From the NCBI GenBank assembly GCA_036273515.1, contig DASUHM010000075.1:85137-149136 (forward strand): a stretch of DNA of 64,000 nt, in the 5' to 3' direction. Positions 56,663 through 64,000 of this stretch are shown here, piece by piece. Origin of the DNA: Gaiellales bacterium (GTDB taxonomy: Bacteria; Actinomycetota; Thermoleophilia; Gaiellales; JAICJC01). The notes beneath the pieces were generated by a model that saw only the letters and a program-made list of their open reading frames with translations, made no database searches and was not told the origin of the DNA. Made by a program: the position numbers and the translations under genes. How positions within the stretch are numbered: the stretch's first letter is position 1; every line of letters starts with the position of its first letter.

Positions 56663-57220
56663 ATGGGAACCGGCAAGGTCGTCGTGAACAGGTCGATGTC
56701 GCTGGACGGCTTCATCGCCGGTCCCGGCCACGACATGGACTGGGGCGGCGGCGGTCGCCGGCTCGGCGAATTCGTCGCGCCCGAGGACATGGCGGAGATC
56801 GCGGCGGCCACCGGTGCCATGCTCATCGGCCGGCGCACCTGGGAGGTCGGAGACGAGATGGAGGCCGAAGAGCCCGGCACCACCGACTACCCCTTCGCCG
56901 GCCCGTTCTTCCTCCTCACTCACAGACCGCTCGATCCGCCCAACCCGGACGTGACGATCCTGAGCGGCGACATCGGCGACGCGGTGGCCACGGCGCTGGA
57001 CGCCGCCGGCGACAAGAATCTCGAGATCCTCGGCGCCGACGTGGCCGGCCAGGCTCTGGGGCGCGGGCTGGTCGACGAGATCCTGGTGTACGTCGTGCCC
57101 GTGGTGCTCGGCGACGGCATCCGCTTCTCGCCCCCGGGCCTCGCCCGGGTCGACCTGGAGCCGATCGACAGCAGGCGGTCGCGCGACGCCACCATCCTGC
57201 GGTTCGGGGTCCGGAAGTAG
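56663..57220 (+). CDS. RibD C-terminal-like (dihydrofolate reductase fold) protein
   Basis: A 185-residue protein of the RibD_C/DHFR-like family. VNRSMSLDGFIAGPGHDMDW is the usual start, MLIGRRTWE binds the nucleotide, EILGADVAGQALGRGLVDEI and VVLGDGIRFS complete the fold. These stand-alone proteins are probable NADPH reductases of unknown substrate. Alone, not in a riboflavin operon. The gap behind it (57221-57380) shows no gene. Confidence 0.85.
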   Translation: MGTGKVVVNRSMSLDGFIAGPGHDMDWGGGGRRLGEFVAPEDMAEIAAATGAMLIGRRTWEVGDEMEAEEPGTTDYPFAGPFFLLTHRPLDPPNPDVTILSGDIGDAVATALDAAGDKNLEILGADVAGQALGRGLVDEILVYVVPVVLGDGIRFSPPGLARVDLEPIDSRRSRDATILRFGVRK

Positions 57221-57365
57221 GCCGGCTCACCGCGAGCCCTTTGGCTACCGCGTCGCCTCGAGGGCGGCGTCCAGTGCATTGAGCGCGACACCGGCGCCGA
57301 GCTGCGCCCCACGCTCGAGGCGGACTACTCGGGCGTCCCCATCTCGCCATCGGCGTGGTGGGGGC

Positions 57366-57371
57366 TAGAGT
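57366..57371 (+). promoter_or_regulatory. -10-like hexamer for a leaderless start
   Basis: TAGAGT ends 9 bases before ATG 57381; no Shine-Dalgarno. Confidence 0.3.
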
Positions 57372-57380
57372 CGCCCGGCA

Positions 57381-58748
57381 ATGGCAATTGACGTCGTCGA
57401 ACTGCTGACCGCCGCCGATCTCCGCGGCGGCCTCGTCGTGCCCGGGTCGGCCGAATTCGATCGCCGGCGGCGGATCTGGAACGCCGTGGTCGATCGCCAC
57501 CCGGCCGCGATCGTGCGCCCGACGACGGCGGATGAGGTTGCGGCCGTCGTCCGCGCGGCCGCGGAGTCCGACGCCCTGCTGAGCGTGCGCTGCGGCGGCC
57601 ACAGCTTTCCCGGCCACTCGACGTGCGATGGCGGGGTGGTGCTGGATCTCTCGGCGATGAACTCGGTCTCGATCGATCCGGCGACCGGGCGCTGCGTCGT
57701 GGGCGGCGGAGCGCGGCTCGGCGACGTCGACCAGGCTGCCCTGCCACATGGCCTCGCCGTTCCGGCCGGCGTCGTGTCGCATACCGGCATCGGCGGACTC
57801 ACCCTGGGCGGCGGGATGGGGTGGCTGAGCCGGCTGCACGGCTTGACGATCGATTCGCTCGTCGCGGTCGACATCGTGACTGCCGACGGCGCGCTTCGGC
57901 GGGCGTGCGTGGAGAGCGAGCCCGACCTGTTCTGGGCGCTGTGCGGCGGCGGCGGCAATTTCGGCGTCGTGGTCGCATTCGAGTTCCGGGCGCGTGCGGT
58001 CCAGCCGGTCTCGGCCGGCAAGTGGGCCTATCCGCTCGCCGACATCCACGACGCGATGCTGGGGGCGGCCGAGCTCGCCGTCGGCGCGCCGCGGGAGCTC
58101 ACGATCTCGTTCTCGGCGACACGGCTCGGCGTTGCCCTGACCGCGTTCTGGGCGGGCGCGCCCTCACGCGCCGACGCCGGGCTCGCGCCGTTCGGACGGC
58201 TGACCTCCTCGGCGGCCGGCGGACACGGCCCGGTCTCGTTCCTCGACCTCCAGAGGCGGAACGACCACCACTCCGCCTGGGGCCGGCGCTACTACGCCAA
58301 GGGCGGATTCGTCCGCCACCTCGACGCCGACCTGGTGGACTGCATCGCCGAGGCGGTGGCCGAGGGGCCGAGCGACCACTCCGAGGTCTACGTCCCGCAG
58401 CTCGGCGGAGCGGTCGCAGACGTCGACGAGGACGCCACCGCCTACTCGGGCCGAGTGGCGGGCTTCTACTGGCTCGTCGAGCCGATCTGGGACGACCCCG
58501 CCGACGACGCCCGCTGCCTGGAGTGGGGCAGGCGTCACGGCGGCCGGCTGGCCGCGCTGTCCATGGACTCCAACTACGTCAACGAGCAGGCCGACACCGG
58601 CGGCGAGTTCCCGGAGCAGGCATACGGCAGCTCGAAGTACCAGCGCCTCCGCAGCATCAAGGCCCGCTACGACCCGACGAACCTGTTCCGGCTCAACGCC
58701 AACATCGAGCCGGCCGGCGCAGCTGAACGGGCGCCGCTACGGACGTAG
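57381..58748 (+). CDS. BBE-like FAD-linked oxidoreductase
   Basis: A 455-residue flavoenzyme of the berberine-bridge-enzyme/6-hydroxynicotine oxidase type. The FAD-binding PCMH domain has RCGGHSFPGHS, where His74 is the usual site of covalent FAD, and GIGGLTLGGGMGWLSRLHGL. The second, Cys, FAD link of bicovalent members is absent (SHTGIGG). The BBE C-terminal domain ends YGSSKYQRLRSIKARYDPTN, then LFRLNANI. It would oxidise sugars, alkaloids or similar alcohols and pass electrons to oxygen. The 3' end overlaps the convergent gene by 12 bases. Confidence 0.9.
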   Translation: MAIDVVELLTAADLRGGLVVPGSAEFDRRRRIWNAVVDRHPAAIVRPTTADEVAAVVRAAAESDALLSVRCGGHSFPGHSTCDGGVVLDLSAMNSVSIDPATGRCVVGGGARLGDVDQAALPHGLAVPAGVVSHTGIGGLTLGGGMGWLSRLHGLTIDSLVAVDIVTADGALRRACVESEPDLFWALCGGGGNFGVVVAFEFRARAVQPVSAGKWAYPLADIHDAMLGAAELAVGAPRELTISFSATRLGVALTAFWAGAPSRADAGLAPFGRLTSSAAGGHGPVSFLDLQRRNDHHSAWGRRYYAKGGFVRHLDADLVDCIAEAVAEGPSDHSEVYVPQLGGAVADVDEDATAYSGRVAGFYWLVEPIWDDPADDARCLEWGRRHGGRLAALSMDSNYVNEQADTGGEFPEQAYGSSKYQRLRSIKARYDPTNLFRLNANIEPAGAAERAPLRT

Positions 58749-59816
58749 AGGCAAGGGCATTCCGAGGATGGTCCGCTCTGCCAGGGGTGACCAGAGGCCG
58801 GTCCACAGGACGTGCTTGTGGGCAACCGCGGGGCCGTAGACGGTGTGTCCGTCGAGGTAGATGCGGCGGTACACGCCGGTGACGGCGTTCAGCATGAAGA
58901 GCTGGTGTTTCGTCCGGAAGAGAAGCTTTGTGCCGGTGGCGACGAGACCGCTGTAGTTGAGTGTGGGAGTGAGCGTCGTCGTCCCCAGCAACCTCCCGGT
59001 GGACGTGTACCGATGGATCTCGTACGCGCCTCCGGACGTCAGGGTGAGGACGCCGAGGACCGACTGCGAGAGCGCGATCTCGAGGATGTCATCCGGGACC
59101 GTGACGGTGGCGATGGGCGCCCCGGTGACTGCGTCCAGGATGTCGATCGAGTGGGAGAGCTGGAAGCTGCTGGTACCCAGGATCAGTGGGACGTCCGCGA
59201 GCCGGCGCCCCCGGGCGGCGAACATGGCCGGGGCCGGCGCACCGGGAACCGTGACGGGCCCCATCCGTGTGAGTCGCCGTACCCTCCCGCCGGTGTAGAT
59301 CTGGTCGCAGATGCCGTTCGAACAGGTCGTTCCCGCGGCGATATCCAGGACGCCGTAGAAGAGCCGGTTTCCGCCTGACGCCAGGCCGTCCAGCGTCTTC
59401 AGCCCGGACACGCCCTGGTTGCAGCCGTCGCTGCCGCACCCGCGCGCGCGGAAGGTCGCCACCACCTGCTTGTCGCCGAGGCGCGACGCCGACAGCACCG
59501 TGGAGACGGTCACGTGCCGGTATCCGAAGGTCTGAGACCACATCGTCCGAACGCCGGCCAAGGCGAACTCCAGCGGAGCGTTCACCGGTGCGAAGCATGA
59601 GGTCAACCGAGCCCGGTGGCCGGTGCGAAGGTTCACCCGGAACACGCTGTAGCCGCGACGGCAGGCGCCGACCTGGATCCACGCGATCCGATCGCCGGCC
59701 GTGGCGAACTCCCAGATCGGCCGCGGCGTGCGCAAGACCACGCGCACCGCAGCCCCCGACGGCGCGGCGAACGCCGCGACCGTCGCCACAACCAGCAACG
59801 CGATCCACCGCCGCAC
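58737..59816 (-). CDS. Secreted beta-propeller-like protein
   Basis: A 359-residue exported protein with signal peptide (WIALLVVATVAAFAAPSGA) and repeated strands in the style of a propeller: PIWEFATAGDRIAWIQVGAC, GLASGGNRLFYGVLDIAAG, LVATGTKLLFRTKHQLFML and VAHKHVLWTGLW. Several Cys (CGSDGCNQG, CSNGICDQ) probably form disulfides. No enzyme motif. The third such exported propeller in this window. GTG 59816 is preferred because GGAGG lies about 7 bases upstream; GTG 59834 is possible. Confidence 0.75.
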   Translation of the reverse strand: MRRWIALLVVATVAAFAAPSGAAVRVVLRTPRPIWEFATAGDRIAWIQVGACRRGYSVFRVNLRTGHRARLTSCFAPVNAPLEFALAGVRTMWSQTFGYRHVTVSTVLSASRLGDKQVVATFRARGCGSDGCNQGVSGLKTLDGLASGGNRLFYGVLDIAAGTTCSNGICDQIYTGGRVRRLTRMGPVTVPGAPAPAMFAARGRRLADVPLILGTSSFQLSHSIDILDAVTGAPIATVTVPDDILEIALSQSVLGVLTLTSGGAYEIHRYTSTGRLLGTTTLTPTLNYSGLVATGTKLLFRTKHQLFMLNAVTGVYRRIYLDGHTVYGPAVAHKHVLWTGLWSPLAERTILGMPLPLRP

Positions 59817-59941
59817 CTGCCGCCTCCCTCGCACTTCGCCGGTGACGGCCCCGACTGTACGCCCCCCATGTGCCAGTTGCAACCAGGCCTGGCCGGCGCG
59901 GCTGTCCGCGACGGTATCGTCTTCGGCGTGGAGGGTGGCGC

Positions 59942-60607
59942 GTGCAGACCCTGATCGTGTCTGTGGTGTTGTTGGGCCTGGCGGTGGCGGTGTCGAGCCC
60001 GACATCGGTGCTGGCGGTCCTCGTCATCCTGGAGATCACCTCCGGCGTCCGGCGCGGTGTCGCGTTCGTCGTCGGATGGGTGGCGACGATCGCGCTGTTC
60101 GGGGTCGTGCTGGTGCTGTTCCCGGCGTTCGACTTCCAGCGCTCGCAGACGACACCCTCTCGGGCCGCATCGATCGCAGAGCTCGTGATCGGCGTCGCGC
60201 TGGTCGCGGCGGCGATCGTCGTGCATCGGCGTCCGGCCGCGCAGACCCCGAAGGATCCGATCCCCGGGTGGCTGACGCGGCTGGTCGGGCGCCACTGGGC
60301 GGTCGCGTTCGCCGCCGGCGCGTTCATGCTGACCTACTCGATCACGATCGTGGCGGCGCTCGAGACCCTCAAGGCGCACGTGGGCACGGTGGACAAGATC
60401 GTCGCGCTCGCCGTCTACGGGGCGGCGTCCATCGTCACCATCATGGCTCCGATCGTCCTTGCGCTCGTCGCTCCCGAACGAGCCGCAACGGCGCTGACCT
60501 CGTTCCGGCGGTGGCTGACCGTTCACTCACGGACGATCAGCGTGGTGGTGCTCGCGGTGATCGGCCTTGCGATCATCGCCAAGGCCGCGTTCGACCTCGC
60601 GTCGTAG
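59942..60607 (+). CDS. GAP (Sap) family membrane protein
   Basis: A 221-residue protein with six membrane helices: residues 1-25 (QTLIVSVVLLGLAVAVSSPT) are followed by EITSGVRRGVAFVVGWVATI and later helices. The pattern fits GPL-addressing/sulfolipid-addressing (GAP/Sap) proteins of actinobacteria, which help move glycolipids to the cell surface in mycobacteria. GGAGGG precedes GTG 59942. It is convergent with the ABC exporter operon, 19 bases apart. Confidence 0.75.
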   Translation: MQTLIVSVVLLGLAVAVSSPTSVLAVLVILEITSGVRRGVAFVVGWVATIALFGVVLVLFPAFDFQRSQTTPSRAASIAELVIGVALVAAAIVVHRRPAAQTPKDPIPGWLTRLVGRHWAVAFAAGAFMLTYSITIVAALETLKAHVGTVDKIVALAVYGAASIVTIMAPIVLALVAPERAATALTSFRRWLTVHSRTISVVVLAVIGLAIIAKAAFDLAS

Positions 60608-60626
60608 GCTGGGCGGCCCGGCGCGA

Positions 60627-62075
60627 TCAGGACGTCGCCGTTGATTCCGCATCCGCACCGCCCGCGTTCACCCGGCGGCGCCGGAGCATGAGCATGAGCA
60701 CGGTGACCACCAGGACGGCGAGCGGCACGCCGATCGTGTACGGGAGCACGCCCGACGGATTGAGGTTCGAGAACGCACCGATGGTGAGGTGGAGTCCGGG
60801 ACTCGTGACGACCTGGCTGGACGCGCCAGGACCGGCCGGTTGGGGAACCCCCACGAGATAGACCATGTAGTTGCCGTCGAGCACGGCGTCGACGGTCCAG
60901 GGCAGCGTGACCGACTTCCCTGGATCGAGCCCGTCGACGTACTGGGTGCGTTCGGGTGACCAATCCTCCGGATCGACGACGTCGCCCGACTTGCTCAGAT
61001 TGATGATGTTCATGGCGACGATCAACGGCGCGGTCGGCTTCGTGCCGGTGTTCGTGAGCACGGTCTTGAACTCGACGGAGTCGCCCGCCCTCCCCACCTT
61101 GTGATCCCTGCTGATCGCCATCTTGAGGTCGCCGCCCGTGGATGGCACGTCGGCGGAGGCCACCGGGGAGCTCGCCAGGACCGTGACGACCGCCATCGCC
61201 GTCAACCCGCCGAACCGGGCGATCCGCGCGACGACCCGGCTCTTCATACGTACCTCGAGGGTCAGGTTGCGGCCCACGTAGAAGAACACGATGGCGAGCG
61301 TGATCAGGGTGAACACGAGCGGCGCCACGAGCGATCCCCAGATCTCGCCGACCGGCAGAGGGGTCAGCCCCTCGCCGCCCTCGACGACCACGCCATCCGC
61401 GTGACCGACGACCAGCTTGTCCAGGAAGTCGAATCCGACCGGGATCGGGTTCAACCACTGCCTGTCCTGGAGGACAAACACGAGGAAGATGCCCAGGCTG
61501 ATGAAGTAGCTGGTCTTGTTCGAGCTGCACCAGAAGCTCACGAAGATGCCGATCGCGACGAACGCGGGGATGAGGAGGACGCCCACGAGGAAGCCTCCCA
61601 GGGCGGCTCGGGGAATCGCGCCGCCGCCTTGCGAGAGCCGCACCATGAAGGGAATCGTGAGCACCAGTGCGACCGGCCACGCGGTGAGACCGGCGAGGAA
61701 CTTGCCGAGCACGAACTGGCTTCGGCTCGCCGGGGTGAGCAGGAACGCCTCGAGCGTTCGCCGCTCCCGCTCGCCGCTGATGCTGTCCGCCCCGATGATC
61801 AGCCCGATGAGCATGGCCACCTGGATGGCGATCTTGGTGATCTCGTACACCATGTCCCGCGGGGTGAACAGGTTCAGCTCGGCATTCGTCGCGAGAACGA
61901 ACGTCTCGATGCCGAGCAGGACGCTGAACGCGAGAATGAGGTAGAGCCCCTTGCCGCCGACCCAGAGCTCGGCCAGCTCTCGAGAGAGGACGACCCTCCA
62001 CGCCGGCAGCGCCGGCTTCCACGTCTCGGCGACCACAGGGGCCTCGCCGCGCGTACCGGCATCGACGCTCGTCAT
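60627..62075 (-). CDS. ABC-2 type permease fused to an extracytoplasmic C-terminal domain
   Basis: A 482-residue protein. Residues 25-270 are an ABC-2 permease with six helices (GADSISGERERRTLEAFLLT is the conserved loop). After an additional signal-like helix (MAVVTVLASSPVASA, near residues 295-310) comes a 130-residue outer domain (SVEFKTVLTNTGTKPTAPLI; LDPGKSVTLPWTVDAVLDGN) that looks like a CARDB/DUF11 beta-sandwich, then a last membrane helix and a basic tail. So one polypeptide carries both channel and outer binding domain. Start overlaps the stop of the next permease gene (ATGA). Confidence 0.85.
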   Translation of the reverse strand: MTSVDAGTRGEAPVVAETWKPALPAWRVVLSRELAELWVGGKGLYLILAFSVLLGIETFVLATNAELNLFTPRDMVYEITKIAIQVAMLIGLIIGADSISGERERRTLEAFLLTPASRSQFVLGKFLAGLTAWPVALVLTIPFMVRLSQGGGAIPRAALGGFLVGVLLIPAFVAIGIFVSFWCSSNKTSYFISLGIFLVFVLQDRQWLNPIPVGFDFLDKLVVGHADGVVVEGGEGLTPLPVGEIWGSLVAPLVFTLITLAIVFFYVGRNLTLEVRMKSRVVARIARFGGLTAMAVVTVLASSPVASADVPSTGGDLKMAISRDHKVGRAGDSVEFKTVLTNTGTKPTAPLIVAMNIINLSKSGDVVDPEDWSPERTQYVDGLDPGKSVTLPWTVDAVLDGNYMVYLVGVPQPAGPGASSQVVTSPGLHLTIGAFSNLNPSGVLPYTIGVPLAVLVVTVLMLMLRRRRVNAGGADAESTATS

Positions 62076-62917
62076 CGCTGTCTCGCCTCGATGCGGAGGT
62101 GCGACGCGGCATAGAGAAACAGCACGGCAACGACGACGAGGGCGAACACCTCGGACGTCCGCAGCCAGAGCTCATAGCTCGAGATCGAGCGGTTGTTGAC
62201 GAGGATCTTCTCGAGCATCTCGTTGGCGCCCTCGAGCGGGTTGAGCCTCTGAACGGTCTTCGCGAGGTCTCCACGGACGGCCCGGCCGGCCCAGGTCGTC
62301 GGGAGCAGGATGACGAGGTAGATCCCCAGGCTCACGAACAGGCTGACGCGGTTCGAGTTCGACCAGAAGCTCACGAGCATCCCGGTGCCGGTGAACCCGA
62401 TCACGAGCAGGGTGCCGACGATGCCGCCCCAGTACAGCGAGTGACGGAACACCGGGTTGCCCTGGGCGAGGACATGGAGAAACGGCACGGAGATGAGCAG
62501 CACCACCGGCCACGGGGAGAGCGCCGCGAGGAACTTGCCCAGGACGAACTGGACGCGATGGGCGGGCGTCAGCAGCAGGGCCTCGAGCGTGCCGCGCTCG
62601 CGCTCGCCGCTGATGCTGTCGGCGCCGACGATCATGCCGATCAGTCCGCCGGTGTAGTAGACGACCTGCAACGTCGCGAACACCATCTCCTTCGGCGGGA
62701 TCAGGTTCGACTGGCTCGTCCTGACCTGGCTCCACGACTTGAACCCGAGGTAGACGGCGTAGGCGAGGATGAGGTACAGGGCCTTGCCGCCGACCCAGAG
62801 GTCCGAGAGCTCGCGGACGAACACCCGCCACCAGACCATCCACAGGCGGCCCGAGGACACGGCGCCGCGTCGCGGCACCGGCGCCCCTGAGCCCATGACG
62901 CCGGTGGCGTCGCTCAT
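62072..62917 (-). CDS. ABC-2 type permease
   Basis: A 281-residue permease with six helices. It shares ELSDLWVGGKALYLILAYAV and GADSISGERERGTLEALLLT with the fused permease that follows, so the two arose by duplication and probably form a heterodimer channel. Overlaps both neighbours by four bases (ATGA). Confidence 0.9.
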   Translation of the reverse strand: MSDATGVMGSGAPVPRRGAVSSGRLWMVWWRVFVRELSDLWVGGKALYLILAYAVYLGFKSWSQVRTSQSNLIPPKEMVFATLQVVYYTGGLIGMIVGADSISGERERGTLEALLLTPAHRVQFVLGKFLAALSPWPVVLLISVPFLHVLAQGNPVFRHSLYWGGIVGTLLVIGFTGTGMLVSFWSNSNRVSLFVSLGIYLVILLPTTWAGRAVRGDLAKTVQRLNPLEGANEMLEKILVNNRSISSYELWLRTSEVFALVVVAVLFLYAASHLRIEARQR

Positions 62918-63933
62918 CCGATCGTGCTCCCGGTGAGGTTCAGGAAGACGTCCTGCAGGCGCCCGCCCTCGACCTCGAACCGGAGCACGGGGACGTCGAT
63001 CCGGATGATGGCGCCGAGGATGTCGTTGTTGATCAGCCGGGCCCGGGAGTCCTCGTCGGCGACCGGGTCGACGAGCTCGATGCGTAACCAGCCGCCGTCC
63101 GCCTCGCCGATCACCTCGATCCTCACCTGCCCGGGCAGGGCCGCCTCCACCGCCTCCGCCGCCCGTGCAACGGCGTCGCGCGGGACGTGCACCCGCAGCG
63201 CAGTCCCCTGCCGCGCGGAAGTCTGGTCGCCGCCGATCACCTCGGCCACCGTCCCCTGGGCCACGATCCGACCGTCGTTCAGGATGATGACGTCATCGCA
63301 GACGTTCTCGATCTCGGACAGGAGATGGCTGCACAGCACGATTCCCGTCTTGCGCTCCCGGGCGATGCGCTGGATGAGATCGAGCAGCTCCTCTTGACCG
63401 AGAGGGTCGAGCCCGAGGGTCGGCTCATCGAGGAAGACGACGACGGGGTCGTTGACAAGGGCGCGCGCGATCCCGATCCGCTGTCGCATTCCGTGGCTAT
63501 AGGTGCCGATCAGCGACCCGCCACGGCGCTGCATGCCGACGTCGTCGAGCAGCCTGATCGCCTGGGCCTTTGCGTCGGCGGTCGCCCACCCGTTCAACTG
63601 GCCGAAGAAGATCAGGTACTCCAGGCCGGTCATGTGCTTCGGGAACCCGAGATTCTCCGGCAGGACGCCGATCCGCCGCCGGATCATCGACGGACGATCC
63701 GACGTGATCCCGTCGACCACGAAATGGCCGGACTCGGGCTCCAGCATCGTCGTGAGGATCCGTATCGACGTCGTCTTGCCGGCGCCGTTGGGACCCAGGA
63801 ACCCCAGGATCCGGCCTGCCTTCAACGAGAAGGTCAAGCCTTGCAGTGCATGTCTCGCACCGTAGGACTTGCACAGCTCGTGGGCGACGAGCACGTCGGC
63901 AGGCCCACCCGACCTGTCCACCTCCCCCACCAT
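62914..63933 (-). CDS. ABC transporter ATP-binding protein
   Basis: A 339-residue ATPase. Walker A is GPNGAGKT (residues 47-54), Walker B is VVVFLDEPTLGLD, and the signature is YSHGMRQRIGIA in place of LSGGQ, as in many drug and NatA-type exporters. The last 100 residues are a domain typical for the ABC-2 exporters. ATG 63933 is preferred because AGGAGG lies about 11 bases upstream; an in-frame GTG at 63975 lacks one. It is the first gene of the operon with the two permeases. The last 67 bases of the window carry nothing else I can name. Confidence 0.9.
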   Translation of the reverse strand: MVGEVDRSGGPADVLVAHELCKSYGARHALQGLTFSLKAGRILGFLGPNGAGKTTSIRILTTMLEPESGHFVVDGITSDRPSMIRRRIGVLPENLGFPKHMTGLEYLIFFGQLNGWATADAKAQAIRLLDDVGMQRRGGSLIGTYSHGMRQRIGIARALVNDPVVVFLDEPTLGLDPLGQEELLDLIQRIARERKTGIVLCSHLLSEIENVCDDVIILNDGRIVAQGTVAEVIGGDQTSARQGTALRVHVPRDAVARAAEAVEAALPGQVRIEVIGEADGGWLRIELVDPVADEDSRARLINNDILGAIIRIDVPVLRFEVEGGRLQDVFLNLTGSTIG

Positions 63934-64000
63934 GGGGTAACGATCCTCCTCGCGGGCGCTCGTGTCAAGGGACACATGTGCGGCGGCACGAGCTCAGCCC

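Noticed and set aside
57251..57365. Protein-like frame reading VQCIERDTGAELRPTLEADYS-type sequence between the RibD-like and BBE genes
   Set aside because: It has no start codon, no clear frame upstream and is only about 40 codons; I could not tie it to a family.
1..64000. CRISPR arrays, tRNA and rRNA genes, prophage genes, transposases
   Set aside because: I looked for regularly spaced repeats, cloverleaf-like blocks, and integrase, portal or transposase motifs and saw none.

Overview
The window is very GC-rich (about 70% by eye) and densely packed. Gene content points to a high-GC Gram-positive: a SigB/SigF-like sigma factor end, a LytR-CpsA-Psr cell-wall enzyme with a LytR_C domain, MmpL-type transporters, a NarL-type two-component pair, an Erm-type rRNA methylase, and a perfect Gram-positive LexA box. 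I infer an actinobacterium, perhaps a deep branch such as Thermoleophilia, but nothing here fixes the lineage. There are no rRNA or tRNA genes, no CRISPR array, no insertion sequence with a transposase and no phage genes. It looks like chromosome with several decaying genes.

Layout. 1-5 kb: sigma factor end, a C45 peptidase, a decayed stretch, a lipoprotein, a double cupin, a carboxylesterase and a MarR regulator. 5-12 kb: a three-domain LigD, then a 1,189-residue fusion of nucleotidyl cyclase, AAA ATPase and solute-binding domain behind a LexA box, then an EamA exporter. 12-21 kb: PadR, PHP hydrolase, proline-racemase relative, a three-gene hydrolase operon, LCP enzyme, cNMP-binding protein, an EfeB remnant under an iron-box-like palindrome, a methyltransferase and a PLP lyase. 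21-26 kb: palindromic repeats, then (minus strand) an MmpL transporter and a leader peptide-efflux pump-Erm unit that looks like an antibiotic-resistance operon. 26-33 kb: an MFS remnant, GST, a nested inverted-repeat structure, a VOC protein, a secreted beta-propeller, GNAT and Crp/Fnr genes, a MarR locus with two operators, and small membrane or secreted proteins. 33-39 kb: Nudix pair, a LanC-like/metallo-beta-lactamase/cupin-TPR operon, sulfotransferase, hydrolase, MFS. 39-49 kb: phosphodiester glycosidase, AlkZ-like protein, M1 peptidase, azlCD with a divergent Lrp regulator, small membrane proteins, methyltransferase, UspA. 49-64 kb: a broken P450, an enolase-superfamily protein, a propeller protein, an MmpL-kinase-regulator operon, a RibD-like reductase, a BBE-type flavoenzyme, another propeller protein, a GAP/Sap membrane protein and a three-gene ABC exporter operon.

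Expression. Two kinds of start recur. Many genes have a good Shine-Dalgarno. At least a dozen and a half others have none, but carry a TANNNT-like hexamer ending 6-9 bases before the start codon, which is the layout of leaderless transcripts. I used this to choose several starts. Autoregulatory layouts, with a palindrome inside the promoter next to a regulator gene, are clear for PadR, MarR (31.4 kb) and Lrp (45.4 kb).
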